From Larix kaempferi (Eukaryota > Streptophyta > Pinopsida > Pinales > Pinaceae): 64,000 bases of DNA. Shown here piece by piece: positions 48,832 to 60,707 of the stretch. Each line of letters begins with the position of its first letter. Position 1 is the stretch's first letter. The notes below the pieces were generated by a model. It was not told where the DNA came from. It saw only the letters and a program-made list of their open reading frames with translations, and did no database searches. The DNA lies in the NCBI GenBank assembly GCA_027924585.1, contig BSBM01000200.1, forward strand, positions 124,001 through 188,000, read 5' to 3'. The position numbers and the translations under genes are program-made.

Positions 48832-49869
48832 TATGATTTCATAAAAAACACGAGTTTTTAGAAAATGTGTTTTAATTCATAAATGGAATCAACAAAGTAT
48901 GCACATTGTACGTCATAACGACTTTCTATAGTTTGCGCATTCGTCCGGAAATAAGAAAAGCTTACTTCCACTTTTTTTTAAAATCACAGCGTCTAGAAGG
49001 TTTACATGATTTCATAAAAAACACGAGTTTTTAGAAAATGTGTTTTATTTCATAAATGGAATCTACAAAGTATGCACATTCTACGTCATAACGACTTTCT
49101 ATAGTTTGTGCATGCGTCCGGAAATAAGAAAAGCTTACTTCCCCCGTTTTTTAAAATCACGCCTTCTAGAAGGTTTACATGATTTCTTAAAAAACACGAG
49201 TTTTTAGAAAATGTGTTTTAATTGATAAATGGAATCAACAAAGTATGCACATTGTACGTCATAATGACTTTCTATAGTTTGCGCATGCTTTTGGAAATAA
49301 GAAAAGCTTACTTCCCCCGTTTTTTAAAATCACAGCTTCTAGAAGGCTTACATGATTTCTTAAAAAACATGAGTTTTTAAAAAATGTGTTCTATTTCATA
49401 TATGGATTCAACAAAGTATGCACATTCTACGTCATAACGACTTTCTATAGTTTGCGCATGCTTTTGGAAATAAGAAAAGCTTACTTCCCCCGTTTTTTAA
49501 AATCACAGCTTCTAGAAGGTTTACATGATTTCTTAAAAAACACGAGTTTTTAGAAAATGTGTTTTATTTCATAAATGGAATCAACAAAGTATGCACAATG
49601 TACTTCATAACGACTTTCTATAGTTTGCGCATGCGTCCGGAAATAAGAAAAGCTTAGTTCCCCCGTATTTTAAAATCACAGCTTCTAGAAGGTTTACATG
49701 ATTTCGTAAAAAACACGAGTTTTTAGAAAATGTGTTTTATTTCATAAATGGAATCAACAAAGTATGCACATTCTACGTCATAACGACTTTCTATAGTTTG
49801 TGCATGCGTCCGGAAATAAGAAAAGCTTACTTCCCCCGTTTTTTAAAATCACGGCTTCTAGAAGGTTTA
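48832..49869 (+). repeat. 7-monomer HOR, unit 2, shortened to six monomers
   Basis: This unit is 1,038 bp, exactly 6 x 173. Units 1 and 3 have a monomer starting GCTTAGTTCC or GCTTAGATCC (CCACCG type, GGAATCTAC) followed by one with TTTTTTTAAATCACATC. Here a single monomer with TTAGTTCCCCCGTATTTT and GGAATCAAC stands in their place. This fits an unequal crossover between two adjacent monomers that left one chimera. Confidence 0.85.
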
Positions 49870-51080
49870 TATGATTTCATAAAAAACACGAGTTTTTAGA
49901 AAATGTGTTTTAATTCATAAATGGAATCAACAAAGTATGCACATTGTACGTCATAACGACTTTCTATAGTTTGCGCATTCGTCCGAAAATAAGAAAAGCT
50001 TACTTCCACTTTTTTTTAAAATCACAGCGTCTAGAAGGTTTACATGATTTCGTAAAAAACACGAGTTTTTAGAAAATGTGTTTTATTTCATAAATGGAAT
50101 CTACAAAGTATGCACATTCTACGTCATAACGACTTTCTATAGTTTGTGCATGCGTCCGGAAATAAGAAAAGCTTACTTCCCCCGTTTTTTAAAATCACGG
50201 CTTCTAGAAGGTTTACATGATTTCTTAAAAAACATGAGTTTTTAGAAAATGTGTTTTAATATATAAATGGAGTCAACAAAGTATGCACATTGTACGTCAT
50301 AACGACTTTCTATAGTTTGCGCATGGTTTTGGAAATAAGAAAAGCTTACTTCCCCCGTTTTTTAAAATCACAGCTTCTAGAAGGCTTACATGATTTCTTA
50401 AAAAACATGAGTTTTTAAAAAATGTGTTTTATTTCATAAATGGATTCAACAAACTATGCACATTCTACGTCATAACGACTTTCTATAGTTTGCGCATGCG
50501 TTTGGAAATAAGAAAAGCTTACTTCCGCCGTTTTTTAAAATCACAGCTTCTAGAAGGTTTACATGATTTCTTAAAAAACACGAGTTTTTAGAAAATGTGT
50601 TTTATTTCATAAATGGAATCAACAAAGTATGCACATTGTACGTCATAACGACTTTCTATAGTTTGCGCATTCGTCCGGAAATAAGAAAAGCTTAGATCCA
50701 CCGTTTTTTAAAATCACAGCTTCTAGAAGGTTTACATGATTTCGTAAAAAACATGAGTTTTTAGAAAATGTGTTTTATTTCATAAATGGAATCTACAAAG
50801 TATGCACATTCTACGTCATAACGACTTTATATAGTTTGCGCATGCGTCCGCAAATAAGAAAAACTTACTTCCACCGTTTTTTTAAATCACATCTTCTAAA
50901 ACGTTTACATGATTTCGTAAAAAACACGAGTTTTTAGAAAATGTGTTTTATTTCATAAATGGAATCAACAAAGTATGCACATTCTACGTCATAACGACTT
51001 TCTATAGTTTGTGCATGCGTCCGGAAATAAGAAAAGCTTACTTCCCCCGTTTTTTAAAATCACGGCTTCTAGAAGGTTTA
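49870..51080 (+). repeat. 7-monomer HOR, unit 3 (1,211 bp)
   Basis: This unit has the full seven-monomer length again. Private changes include TTAATATATAAATGGAG near 50,258, GCATGGTTTTGG near 50,321, TTATATAGTTTGCG near 50,827 and TCTAAAACG near 50,895. Scattered private changes in each unit suggest the units are older than the 29-mer copies at the left. Confidence 0.88.
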
Positions 51081-52070
51081 TATGATTTCATAAAAAACAC
51101 GAGTTTTTAGAAAATATGTTTTAATTCATAAATGGAATCAACAAAGTATGCACATTGTACATCATAACGACTTTCTATAGTTTGCGCATTCGTCCGGAAA
51201 TAAGAAAAGCTTACTTCCACTTTTTTTTTAAATCACAGCGTCTAGAAGGTTTACATGATTTCATAAAAAACACGAGTTTTTAGAAAATGTGTTTTATTTC
51301 ATAAATGGAATCTACAAAGTATGCACATTCTACGTCATAACGACTTTCTATAGTTTGTGCATGCGTCCGGAAATAAGAAAAGCTTACTTCCCCCGTTTTT
51401 TAAAATCACGACTTCTAGAAGGTTTACATGATTTCTTAAAAAACACGAGTTTTTAGAAAATGTATTTTAATTGATAAATGGAATCAACAAAGTATGCATA
51501 TTGTACGTCATAACGACTTTCTATAGTTTGCGCATGCTTTTGGAAATAAGAAAAGCTTACTTCCCCCATTTTTTAAAATCACAGCTTCTAGAAGGCTTAC
51601 ATGATTTCTTAAAAAACATGAGTTTTTAAAAAATGTGTTTTATTTCATAAATGGATTCAACAAAGTATGCACATTCTACGTCATAACGACTTTCTATAGT
51701 TTGCGCATGCGTTTGGAAATAAGAAAAGCTTACTTCCCCCGTTTTTTAAAATCACAGCTTCTAGAAGGTTTACATGATTTCTTAAAAAACACGAGTTTTT
51801 AGAAAATGTGTTTTATTTCATAAATGGAATCAACAAAGTATGCACAATGTACGTCATAACGACTTTCTATAGTTTGCGCATTCGTCCGGAAATAAGAAAA
51901 GCTTAGTTCCACCGTTTTTTAAAATCACAGCTTCTAGAAGGTTTACATGATTTCGTAAAAAACACGAGTTTTTAGAAAATGTGTTTTATTTCATAAATGG
52001 AATCTACAAAGTATTCACATTCTACGTCATAACGACTTTCTATACTTTGCGCATGCGTCCGGAAATAAGA
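51081..52070 (+). repeat. 7-monomer HOR, unit 4, incomplete
   Basis: This follows the unit pattern for nearly six monomers and leaves it at about 52,010-52,070, where TATTCACATTC, TATACTTTGCG and GAAAATCTTACCTCCCCC appear in place of the expected TTTTTTTAAATCACATC monomer. This is the right edge of the 7-mer block. Confidence 0.85.
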
Positions 52071-55000
52071 AAATCTTACCTCCCCCATTTTTTAAAATCA
52101 CGGATTCTAGAAGGTTTACATGATTTCTTAAAAAACACGAATTTTTAGAAAATGTGTTTTATTTCATAAATGGAATCAAAAAAGTATGCACATTCTACGT
52201 CATAAGGACTTTCTATATTTTGTGCATGCGTTTGGAAATAAGAAAAGCTTACTTCCCCCCTTTTTTAAACTCACAGCTTCTAGAAGGTTTACATGATTTC
52301 TTAAATAAAACGAGTTTTTAGAAAATGTGTTTTATTTTATAAATGAAATCAACAAAGTATGCACATTCTACGTCATAACGACTTTCTATAGTTTGCGCAT
52401 GCGTTTGTAAATAAGAAAGGCTTACTTCCCCAGTTTTTTAAAATCACGGCTTCTAGAAGGTTTACATGATTTCTTAAAAAACACGAGTTTTTAGAAAATG
52501 TGTTTTATTTCATAAATGGAATCAACAAAGTATGCACATTCTACGTCATAATGACTTGCTATAGTTTGCGCATGCGTCCGGAAATAAGAAAAGATTACTT
52601 CCTCCGTTTTTTAAAATCACAGCTTCTAGAAGGTTTACATGATTTCTTAAAAAACACGAGTTTTTAGAAAATGTGTTTTATTACATAAATAGAATCTACA
52701 AAGTATGCACATTCTACGTCATAACGACTTTCTATAGTTTGCGCATGCGTCTGGAAATAAGAAAAGCTTACTTCCCCCGTTTTTTAAAATCACAGCTTCT
52801 AGAAGGCTTACCTGATTTCTTAAAAAACACGAGTTTTTAGAAAATGTGTTTTATTTCATAAATGGAATCAACAAAGTATGCACATTCTACGTCATAACGA
52901 CTTTCTATAGTTTGCGCATGCGTTTGGAAATAAGAAAAGCTTACTTCTCCCGTTTTTTAAAATCAGAGCTTCTAGAAGGTTTACATGATTTCGTAAAAAA
53001 CACGAGTTTTTAGAAAATGTGTTTTATTTCATAAATGGAATCAACAAAGTATGCACATTCTACGTCATAACGACTTTCTATAGTTTGAGCATGCGTCCGG
53101 AAATAAGAATAGCTTACTTCCCCCGTTTTTTAAAATCACAGCTTCTAGAAGGTTTACATGATTTCTTAAAAAACACGAGTTTTTAGAAAATGTGTTTTAT
53201 TTCATAAATGGAATCAACAAAGTATGCACATTCTAGGTCATAACGTCTTTCTATAGTTTGCGCATGCGTTTGGAAATAAGAAAAGCTTACTTCGCCCGTT
53301 TTTTAAAATCAAAGCTTCTAGAAGGTTTACATGATTTCTTAAAAAACACGAGTTTTTAGAAAATTTGTTTTATTTCATAAACGGAATCAACAAAGTATGC
53401 ACATTCTACATCATAACGACTTTCTATAGTTTGCGCATGCGTCGGGAAATAAGAAAAGCTTACTTCCACCGTTTTTTAAAATCACAGCTTCTAGAAGGTT
53501 TACATGATTTCGTAAAAAACAAGAGTTTTTAGAAAATGTGTTTTATTTCATAAATGGAATCTACAAAGTGTGCACATTCTACGTCATAACGACTTTCTAT
53601 AGTTTGCGCATGCGTCCGGAAATAAGAAAAGCTTACTTCCACCGTTTTTTAAAATCACAGCTTCTAGAAGGTTTACATGATTTCTTAAAAAACACGAGTT
53701 TTTAGAAAATGTGTTTTATTTCATAAATGGAATCTACAAAGTATGCTCATTCTACGTCATAACGACTTTCTATAGTTTGCGCATGCGTCCGGAAATAAGA
53801 AAAGCTTAGTTCCACCGTTTTTTAAAATCACAGCTTCTAGAAGGTTTACATGATTTCGTAAAAAACAAGAGTTTTTAGAAAACGTGTTTTATTTCATAAA
53901 TGGAATCTACAAAGTGTGCACATTCTACGTCATAATGACTTTCTTTAGTTTGCGCATGCGTCCGGAAATAAGAAAAGCTTACATCCACCGTTTTTTAAAA
54001 TCACAGCTTCTAGAAGGTTTACATGATTTCGTAAAAAACACGAGTTTTTAGAAAATGTGTTTTATTTCATAAATGGAATCTACAAAGTATGCACATTCTA
54101 CGTCATAACGAGTTTCTATAGTTTGCGCATGCGTTCGGAAATAAGAAAAGCCTACTTCCCCCGTTTTTTAAAATCACAGCTTCTAGAAGGTTTACATGAT
54201 TTCTTAAAAAACACGAGTTTTTAGAAAATGTGTTTTATTTCATAAATGGAATCAACAAAGTATGCACATTCTAGGTCATAATGTCTTTCTATAGTTTGCG
54301 CATGCGTTTGGAAATAAGAAAAGCTTACTTCCCCCTTTTTTTAAAATCACAGCTTCTAGAAGGTTTACATGATTTCTTAAAAAACACGAGTTTTTAGAAA
54401 ATGTGTTTTATTTCATAAACGGAATCAACAAAGTATGCACATTCTACGTCATAACGACTTTCTATAGTTTGCGCATGCGTCCGGAAATAAGAAAAGCTTA
54501 CTTCCACCAGTTTTTAAAATCATAGCTTCTAGAAGGCTTACATGATTTCGTAAAAAACACGAGCTTTTAGAAAATGTGTTTTATTTCATAAATGGAATGT
54601 ACAAAGTATGCACATTCTACGTCATAACTACTTTCTATAGTGTGTGCATGTGTCCGGAAATAAGAAAACCTTACTTCCACCGTTTTTTAAAATCACAGCT
54701 TCTTGAAGGTTTACATGATTTCGTAAAAAACACGAGTTCTTAGAAAATGTGTTTTATTTCATAAATGGAATCTACAAAGTATGCACATTCTACGTCATAA
54801 CGGCTTTCTATAGTTTGCGCATGAGTCCGGAAATAAGAAAAGCTTACTTCCCCCTTTTTTTAAAATCACAGCTTCTAGAAGGTTTACATGATTTCTTAAA
54901 AAACATGAGTTTTAAGAAAATGTGTTTTATTTCATAAACGGAATCAACAAAGTATGCACATTCTACGTCATAACGACTTTCTATAGTTTGCGCATGCGTC

Positions 55001-55650
55001 CGGAAATAAGAAAAGCTAGCTTCCCCTGTTTTTTAAAATCACAGCTTCTAGAAGGTATACATGATTTCTTAAAAAACATGAGTTTTTAAAAAATGTGTTT
55101 TATTTCATAAACGGAATCAACAAAGTATGCACATTCTACGTCATAACGACTTTCTATAGTTTGCGCATGCGTTTGGAAATAAGAAAAGCTTACTTCCCCC
55201 GTTTTTTAAAATCACAGCTTCTACAAGGTTTACATGATTTCTTAAAAAACATGAGTTTTTAGAAAATGTGTTTTATCTAATAAATGGAATCAACAAAGTA
55301 TGCACATTGTACGTCATAAAGACTTTCTATAGTTTGCGCATTCGTCCGGAAATAAGAAAAGCTTACTTCCCCCGTTTTTTAAAATCACAGCTTCTAGAAG
55401 GTTTACATGATTTCTTAAAAAATACGAGTTTTTAAAAAATGTGTTTTATTTCATAAATGTAATCAACAAAGTATACACATTCTACGTCATAACGACTTTC
55501 TATAGTTTGCGCATGCGTCCTGAAATAAGAAAAGCTTACTTCCACCGTTTTTTAAAATCACAGCTTCTAGAAGGTTTACATGATTTCTTAAAAACCACGA
55601 GTTTTTAGAAAATGTGTTTTATTTCATAAATGGAATCAACAAAGTATGCA
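52071..55650 (+). repeat. Mixed monomers with a six-monomer duplication
   Basis: These are about 21 direct monomers. TTCTAGGTCATAACGTC at 53,231 and TTCTAGGTCATAATGTC at 54,269 are 1,038 bp apart (6 x 173), marking a six-monomer duplication. Monomers with ACAAGAG and GTGTGCACATTC at about 53,520 and 53,866 are two monomers apart. Some 54.5-55.2 kb monomers (GTGTGCATGTGTCCGG, CTTCTTGAAGG, GGTATACATG) resemble the end of the 29-mer HOR. Confidence 0.8.
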
Positions 55651-58600
55651 CAATCTACGTCATAACGACTTTCTATAGTTTGCACATGCGTCCGGAAATA
55701 AGAAAAGCTTACTACCACCGTTTTTTAAAATCACAGCTTCTAGAAGGTTTACATGACTTCTTAAAAAACACGAGTTTTTAGAAAATGTGTTTTATTTCAT
55801 AAATGGAATCAGCAAAGTATGCACATTCTATGTCATAACGACTTTCTACTGTTTGCGCATTCGTCTTGAAATAAGAAAAGCTTACTTCCACCGTTTTTTA
55901 AAATCACAGCTTCTAGAAGGTTTACATGATTTCGTAAAAAACACGAGTTTTTAGAAAATGTGTTTTATTTCATAAATGGAATCTACAAAGTATGCACATT
56001 CTACGTCATAACGATTTTCTATAGTTTGCGCATGCGTCCGGAAATAAGAAAAGCTTACCTCCCCCGTTTTTTAAAATCACAGATTCTAGAAGTTTTGCAT
56101 GATTTCTTAAAAAACACGAGTTTTTAGAAAATGTGTTTTATTAAATAAATGGAATCAACAAAGTATGCACATTGTACGTCATAACGACTTTCTATAATTT
56201 GCGCATGCGTTTGGAAACAAGAATAGCTTACTTCCCCCGTTTTTTAAAATCACAGCTTCTAGAAGGTTTACATGATTTCTTAAAAAACACGAGTTTTTAG
56301 AAAATGTGTTTTATTTCATAAATGGAATCAACAAAGTATGCACATTCTACGTCATAACGACTTTCTATAGTTTGGGCATTCGTCCGGAAATAAGAAAAGC
56401 CTACTTCTCCCGTTTTTTAAAATCACAGCTTCTAGAAGGTTTACATGATTTCTTAAAAAACACGAGTTGCTAGAAAATGTGTTTTATTTCATAAATGGAA
56501 TCTACAAAGTATGCACATTCTACGTCATAACGATTTTCTATAGTTTGCGCATGCGTCCGGAAATAAGAAAAGCTTACCTCCCCTGTTTTTTAAAGTCACA
56601 GATTCTAGAAGTTTTGCATGATTTCTTAAAAAACACGAGTTTTTAGAAAATGTGTTTTATTAAATAAATGGAATCAACAAAGTATGCACATTGTACGTCA
56701 TAACGGCTTTCTATAATTTGCGCATGCGTTTGGAAATAAGAATAGCTTACTTCCCCCGTTTTTTAAAACCACAGCTTCTAGAAGGTTTACATGATTTCTT
56801 AAAAAACACGAGTTTTTAGAAAATGTGTTTTATTTCGTAAATGGAATCAACAAAGTATGCACATTCTATGTCAAAGCACCTTTCTATAGTTTGAGCATGC
56901 GTTTGGAAATAAGAAAAGCTTACTTCCACCATTTTTTAAAATCACTGCTTCTAGAAGGTTTACATGATTTCTTAAAAAACACGAGTTTTTAGAAAATGTG
57001 TTTTATTTCATATATGGAATCAACAAAGAATGCACATTCTACGTCATAACGACTTTCTATACTTTGCGCATTCGTCCGGAAATTAGAAAAGCTTACTTCT
57101 CCCATTTTTTAAAATCACAGCTTCTAGAAGGTTTACATGATTTCTTAAAAAACACGAGTTGTTAGAAAATGTGTTTTATTTCATAAATGGAATCAACAAA
57201 GTATGCACATTCTACGTCATAACGACTTTCTATAGTTTGCGCATGCGTCCGGAAATAAGAAAAGCTTACTTCCACCGTTTTTTAAAATCAAAGCTTCTAG
57301 ATGGTTTACATGATTTCTTAAAAAACACGAGTTTTTAGAAAATGTGTTTTATTTCATAAATGGAATCAACAAACTATGCACATTCTAAGTCATAACGACT
57401 TTCTATAGTTTGCGCATTCATCCGGAAATAAGAAAAGCTTACTTCCCCCGTTTTTTAAAATCATAGCTTCTAGAAGGTTTACATGATTTCTTAAAAAACA
57501 CGAGTTTTTAGAAAATGTGTTTTATTTCATAAATGGAATCAACAAAGTATGCACATTCTACGTCATAACGACTTTCTATAGTTTGCGCATGCGTCCGGAA
57601 ATAAGAAAAGCTTACTTCCACCGTTTTTTAAAATCACAGCTTCTAGAAGGTTTACATGATTTCTTAAAAAACACGAGCTTTTAGAAAATGTGTTTTATTT
57701 CATAAATGGAATCTACAAAGTATGCAAGTTCTACGTAATAACGAATTTCTATAGTTTGCGCATTCGACCGGAAATAAGAAAAGCTTACTTCCACCGTTTT
57801 TAAAAATCACAGCTTCTAGAAGGTTTACATGATTTCGTAAAAAATATGAGTTTTTAGAAAATGTGTTTTATTTCATAAATGGAATCTACAAAGTATGCAC
57901 ATTCTACGTCATAACGACTTTCTATAGTTTGCGCATGCGTCCGGAAATAAGAAAAGCTTACTTCCCCTGTTTTTTAAAATCACAGCTTCTAGAAGGTTTA
58001 CATGATTTCGTAAAAAACACGAGTTTTTAGAACATGTGTTTTATTTCATAAATGGAATCTACAAAGTATGCACATTCTACGTCATAACGACTTTCTATAG
58101 TTTGCGCATGCGTTTGGAAATAAGAAAAGCTTACTTCCCCCGTTTTTTAAAATCATAGCTTCTAGAAGGTTTACATGATTTGTTAAAAAACACGAGTTTT
58201 TAGAAAATGTGTTTTATTTAATAAATGGAATCAACAAAGTATGCACATTCTAAGTCATAACGACATTCTATAGTTTGCGCATGCATCCGGAAATAAGAAA
58301 AGCTTACTTCCACCATTGTTTAAAATCACAGCTTCTAGAAGGTTTACATGATTTCGTAAAAAACACGAGTTTTTAGAAAATGTGTTTTATTTCATAAATG
58401 GAATCTACAAAGTATGCACATTCTACGTCATAACGACTTTCTATAGTTTGCGCATGCGTCCGGAAATAAGAAAAGCTTACTTCCACTGTTTTTTAAAATC
58501 ACGGCTTCTAGAAGGTTTACATGATTTCGTAAAAAATACGAGTTTTTAGAAAATGTGTTTTATTTCATAAATGGAATCTACAAAGTATGCACATTCTACG

Positions 58601-58764
58601 TCATAACGACTTTCTATAGTTTGTGCATTCGTCCAGAAATAAGAAAAGCTTACTTACACCTTTTTTTAAACTCACAGCTTCTAGAAGGTTTACATGATTT
58701 CGTAAAAAACACGAGTTTTTAGAAAATGTGTTTTATTTCATAAATGGAATCAACAAAGTATGCA
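55651..58764 (+). repeat. 18-monomer HOR, copy 1 (3,114 bp)
   Basis: TGCACATGCGT with TTACTACCACCG occurs at 55,681 and 58,795, offset 3,114, exactly 18 x 173; GATTCTAGAAGTTTTGCATG at 56,082 and 59,196 agrees. A three-monomer repeat is nested inside (56,082 and 56,601, offset 519). The best-matched part is the first ten monomers, to about 57,350. The rest (57.35-58.76 kb) shares rare variants with 13-14.5 kb. Confidence 0.87.
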
Positions 58765-60400
58765 CATTCTACGTCATAACGACTTTCTATAGTTTGCACA
58801 TGCGTACGGAAATAAAAAAAGCTTACTACCACCGTTTTTTAAAATCACAGCTTCTAGAAGGTTTACATGACTTCTTAAAAAACACGAGTTTTTAGAATAT
58901 GTGTTTTATTTCATAAATGGAATCAGCAAAGTATGCACATTCTACGTCATAACGACTTTCTACTGTTTGCGCATTCGTCCAGAAATAAGAAAAGCTTACT
59001 TCCACCGTTTTTTAAAATCACAGCTTCTAGAAGGTTTACATGATTTCGTAAAAAACACGAGTTTTTAGAAAATGTGTTTTATTTCATAAATGGAATCTAC
59101 AAAGTATGCACATTCTATGTCATAACGATTTTCTATAGTTTGCGCATGCGTCCGGAAATAAGAAAAGCTTACCTCCCCCGTTTTTTAAAATCACAGATTC
59201 TAGAAGTTTTGCATGATTTCTTAAAAAACACGAGTTTTTAGAAAATGTGTTTTATTAAATAAATGGAATCAACAAAGTATGCACATTGTACGTCATAACG
59301 ACTTTCTATAATTTGCGCATGCGTTTGGAAATAAGAATAGCTTACTTCACCCGTTTTTTAAAATCACAGCTTCTAGAAGGTTTACATGATTTCTTAAAAA
59401 AAACGAGTTTTTAGAAAATTTGTTTTATTTCATAAATGGAATCAACAAAGTATGCACATTCTACGTCATAACGACTTTCTATAGTTTGCGCATTCGTCCG
59501 GAAATAAGAAAAGCTTACTTCTCCCGTTTTTTAAAATCACAGCTTCTAGAAGGTTTACATGATTTCTTAAAAAACACGAGTTGTTAGAAAATGTGTTTTA
59601 TTTCATAAATGGAATCTACAAAGTATGCACATTCTACGTCATAACGATTTTCTATAGTTTGCGCATGCGTCCGGAAATAAGAAAAGCTTACCTCCCCAGT
59701 TTTTTAAAATCACAGATTCTAGAAGTTTTGCATGATTTCTTAAAAAACACAAGTTTTTAGAAAATGTGTTTTATTAAATAAATGGAATCAACAAAGTATG
59801 CACATTGTACGTCATAACGGCTTTCTATAATTTGCGCATGCGTTTGGAAATAAGAATAGCATACTTCCCCCGTTTTTTAAAATCACAGCTTCTAGAAGGT
59901 TTACATGATTTCTTAAAAAACACGAGTTTTTAGAAAATGTGTTTTATTTCGTAAATGGAATCAACAAAGTATGCATATTCTATGTCAAAGCACTTTTCTA
60001 TAGTTTGCGCATGCGTTTGGAAATAAGAAAAGCTTACTTCCACCGTTTTTTAAAATCACAGCTTCTAGAAGGTTTACATGATTTCTTAAAAAACACGAGT
60101 TTTTAGAAAATGTGTTTTATTTCATAAATGGAATCAACAAAGTATGCACATTCTACGTCATAACGACTTTCTATATTTTGCGCATTCGTCCGGAAATAAG
60201 AAAAGCTTACTTCTCCCATTTTTTAAAATCACAGCTTCTAGAAGGTTTACATGATTTCTTAAAAAACACGAGTTTTTAGAAAATGTGTTTTATTTCATAA
60301 ATGGAATCAACAAAGTATGCACATTCTAAGTCATAACGACTTTCTATAGTTTGCGCATTCGTCCGGAAATAAGAAAAAATTACTACCACCATTTTTTAAA
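58765..60400 (+). repeat. 18-monomer HOR, copy 2, partial
   Basis: This repeats the first nine to ten monomers of copy 1, including the nested three-monomer repeat (59,196 and 59,715, offset 519) and the ATGTCAAAGCAC monomer near 59,980 (compare 56,868). The match weakens after about 60,270 and is lost near 60,470. Confidence 0.85.
59007..59179 (+). repeat. Representative type B monomer (173 bp)
   Basis: This is an example of the second common type, marked by CCACCG before the T6A4 tract, TTTCGTAAAAAAC and GGAATCTACAAAG. Type B has an extra CpG (TTTCGTAAA) compared with type A (TTTCTTAAA). Its length is exactly 173 bp to the next GTTTTTTAAAATC. The two types differ at only a few positions, so they are subfamilies of one satellite and not separate families. 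Confidence 0.85.
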
Positions 60401-60707
60401 ATCAAAGCTTCTAGAAGGTTTACATGATTTCGTAAAAAACATTAGTTTTTAGAAAATGTGTTTTATTTCATAAATGGAATCTACAAAGTATGCACATTCT
60501 ACGTCATAACGAATTTCTATAGTTTGCGCATGCGTCCGGAAATAAGAAAAGCTTACCTCCCCCGTTTTTTAAAATCACAGCTTCTAGAAGGTTTACATGA
60601 TATCTTAAAAAACACGAGTTTTTAGAAAATGTGTTTTATTTCATAAATGGAACCAACAAAGTATGCACATTCTACATCATAACGACTTTCTATAGTTTGC
60701 GCATGCG
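60401..60707 (+). repeat. Short mixed stretch between HOR blocks
   Basis: These are about 1.8 ordinary direct monomers, with private variants ACATTAG near 60,440 and GATATCTTAAA near 60,600. Only satellite sequence is seen. Confidence 0.75.

Noticed and set aside
421-54937. Many 60-78-codon open frames on both strands
   Set aside because: All translate the same stretch of the satellite monomer in one sense or the other and recur with it. Those on the minus strand at 18,602-19,117 are only the inverted block. They are by-products of the repeat, not genes.
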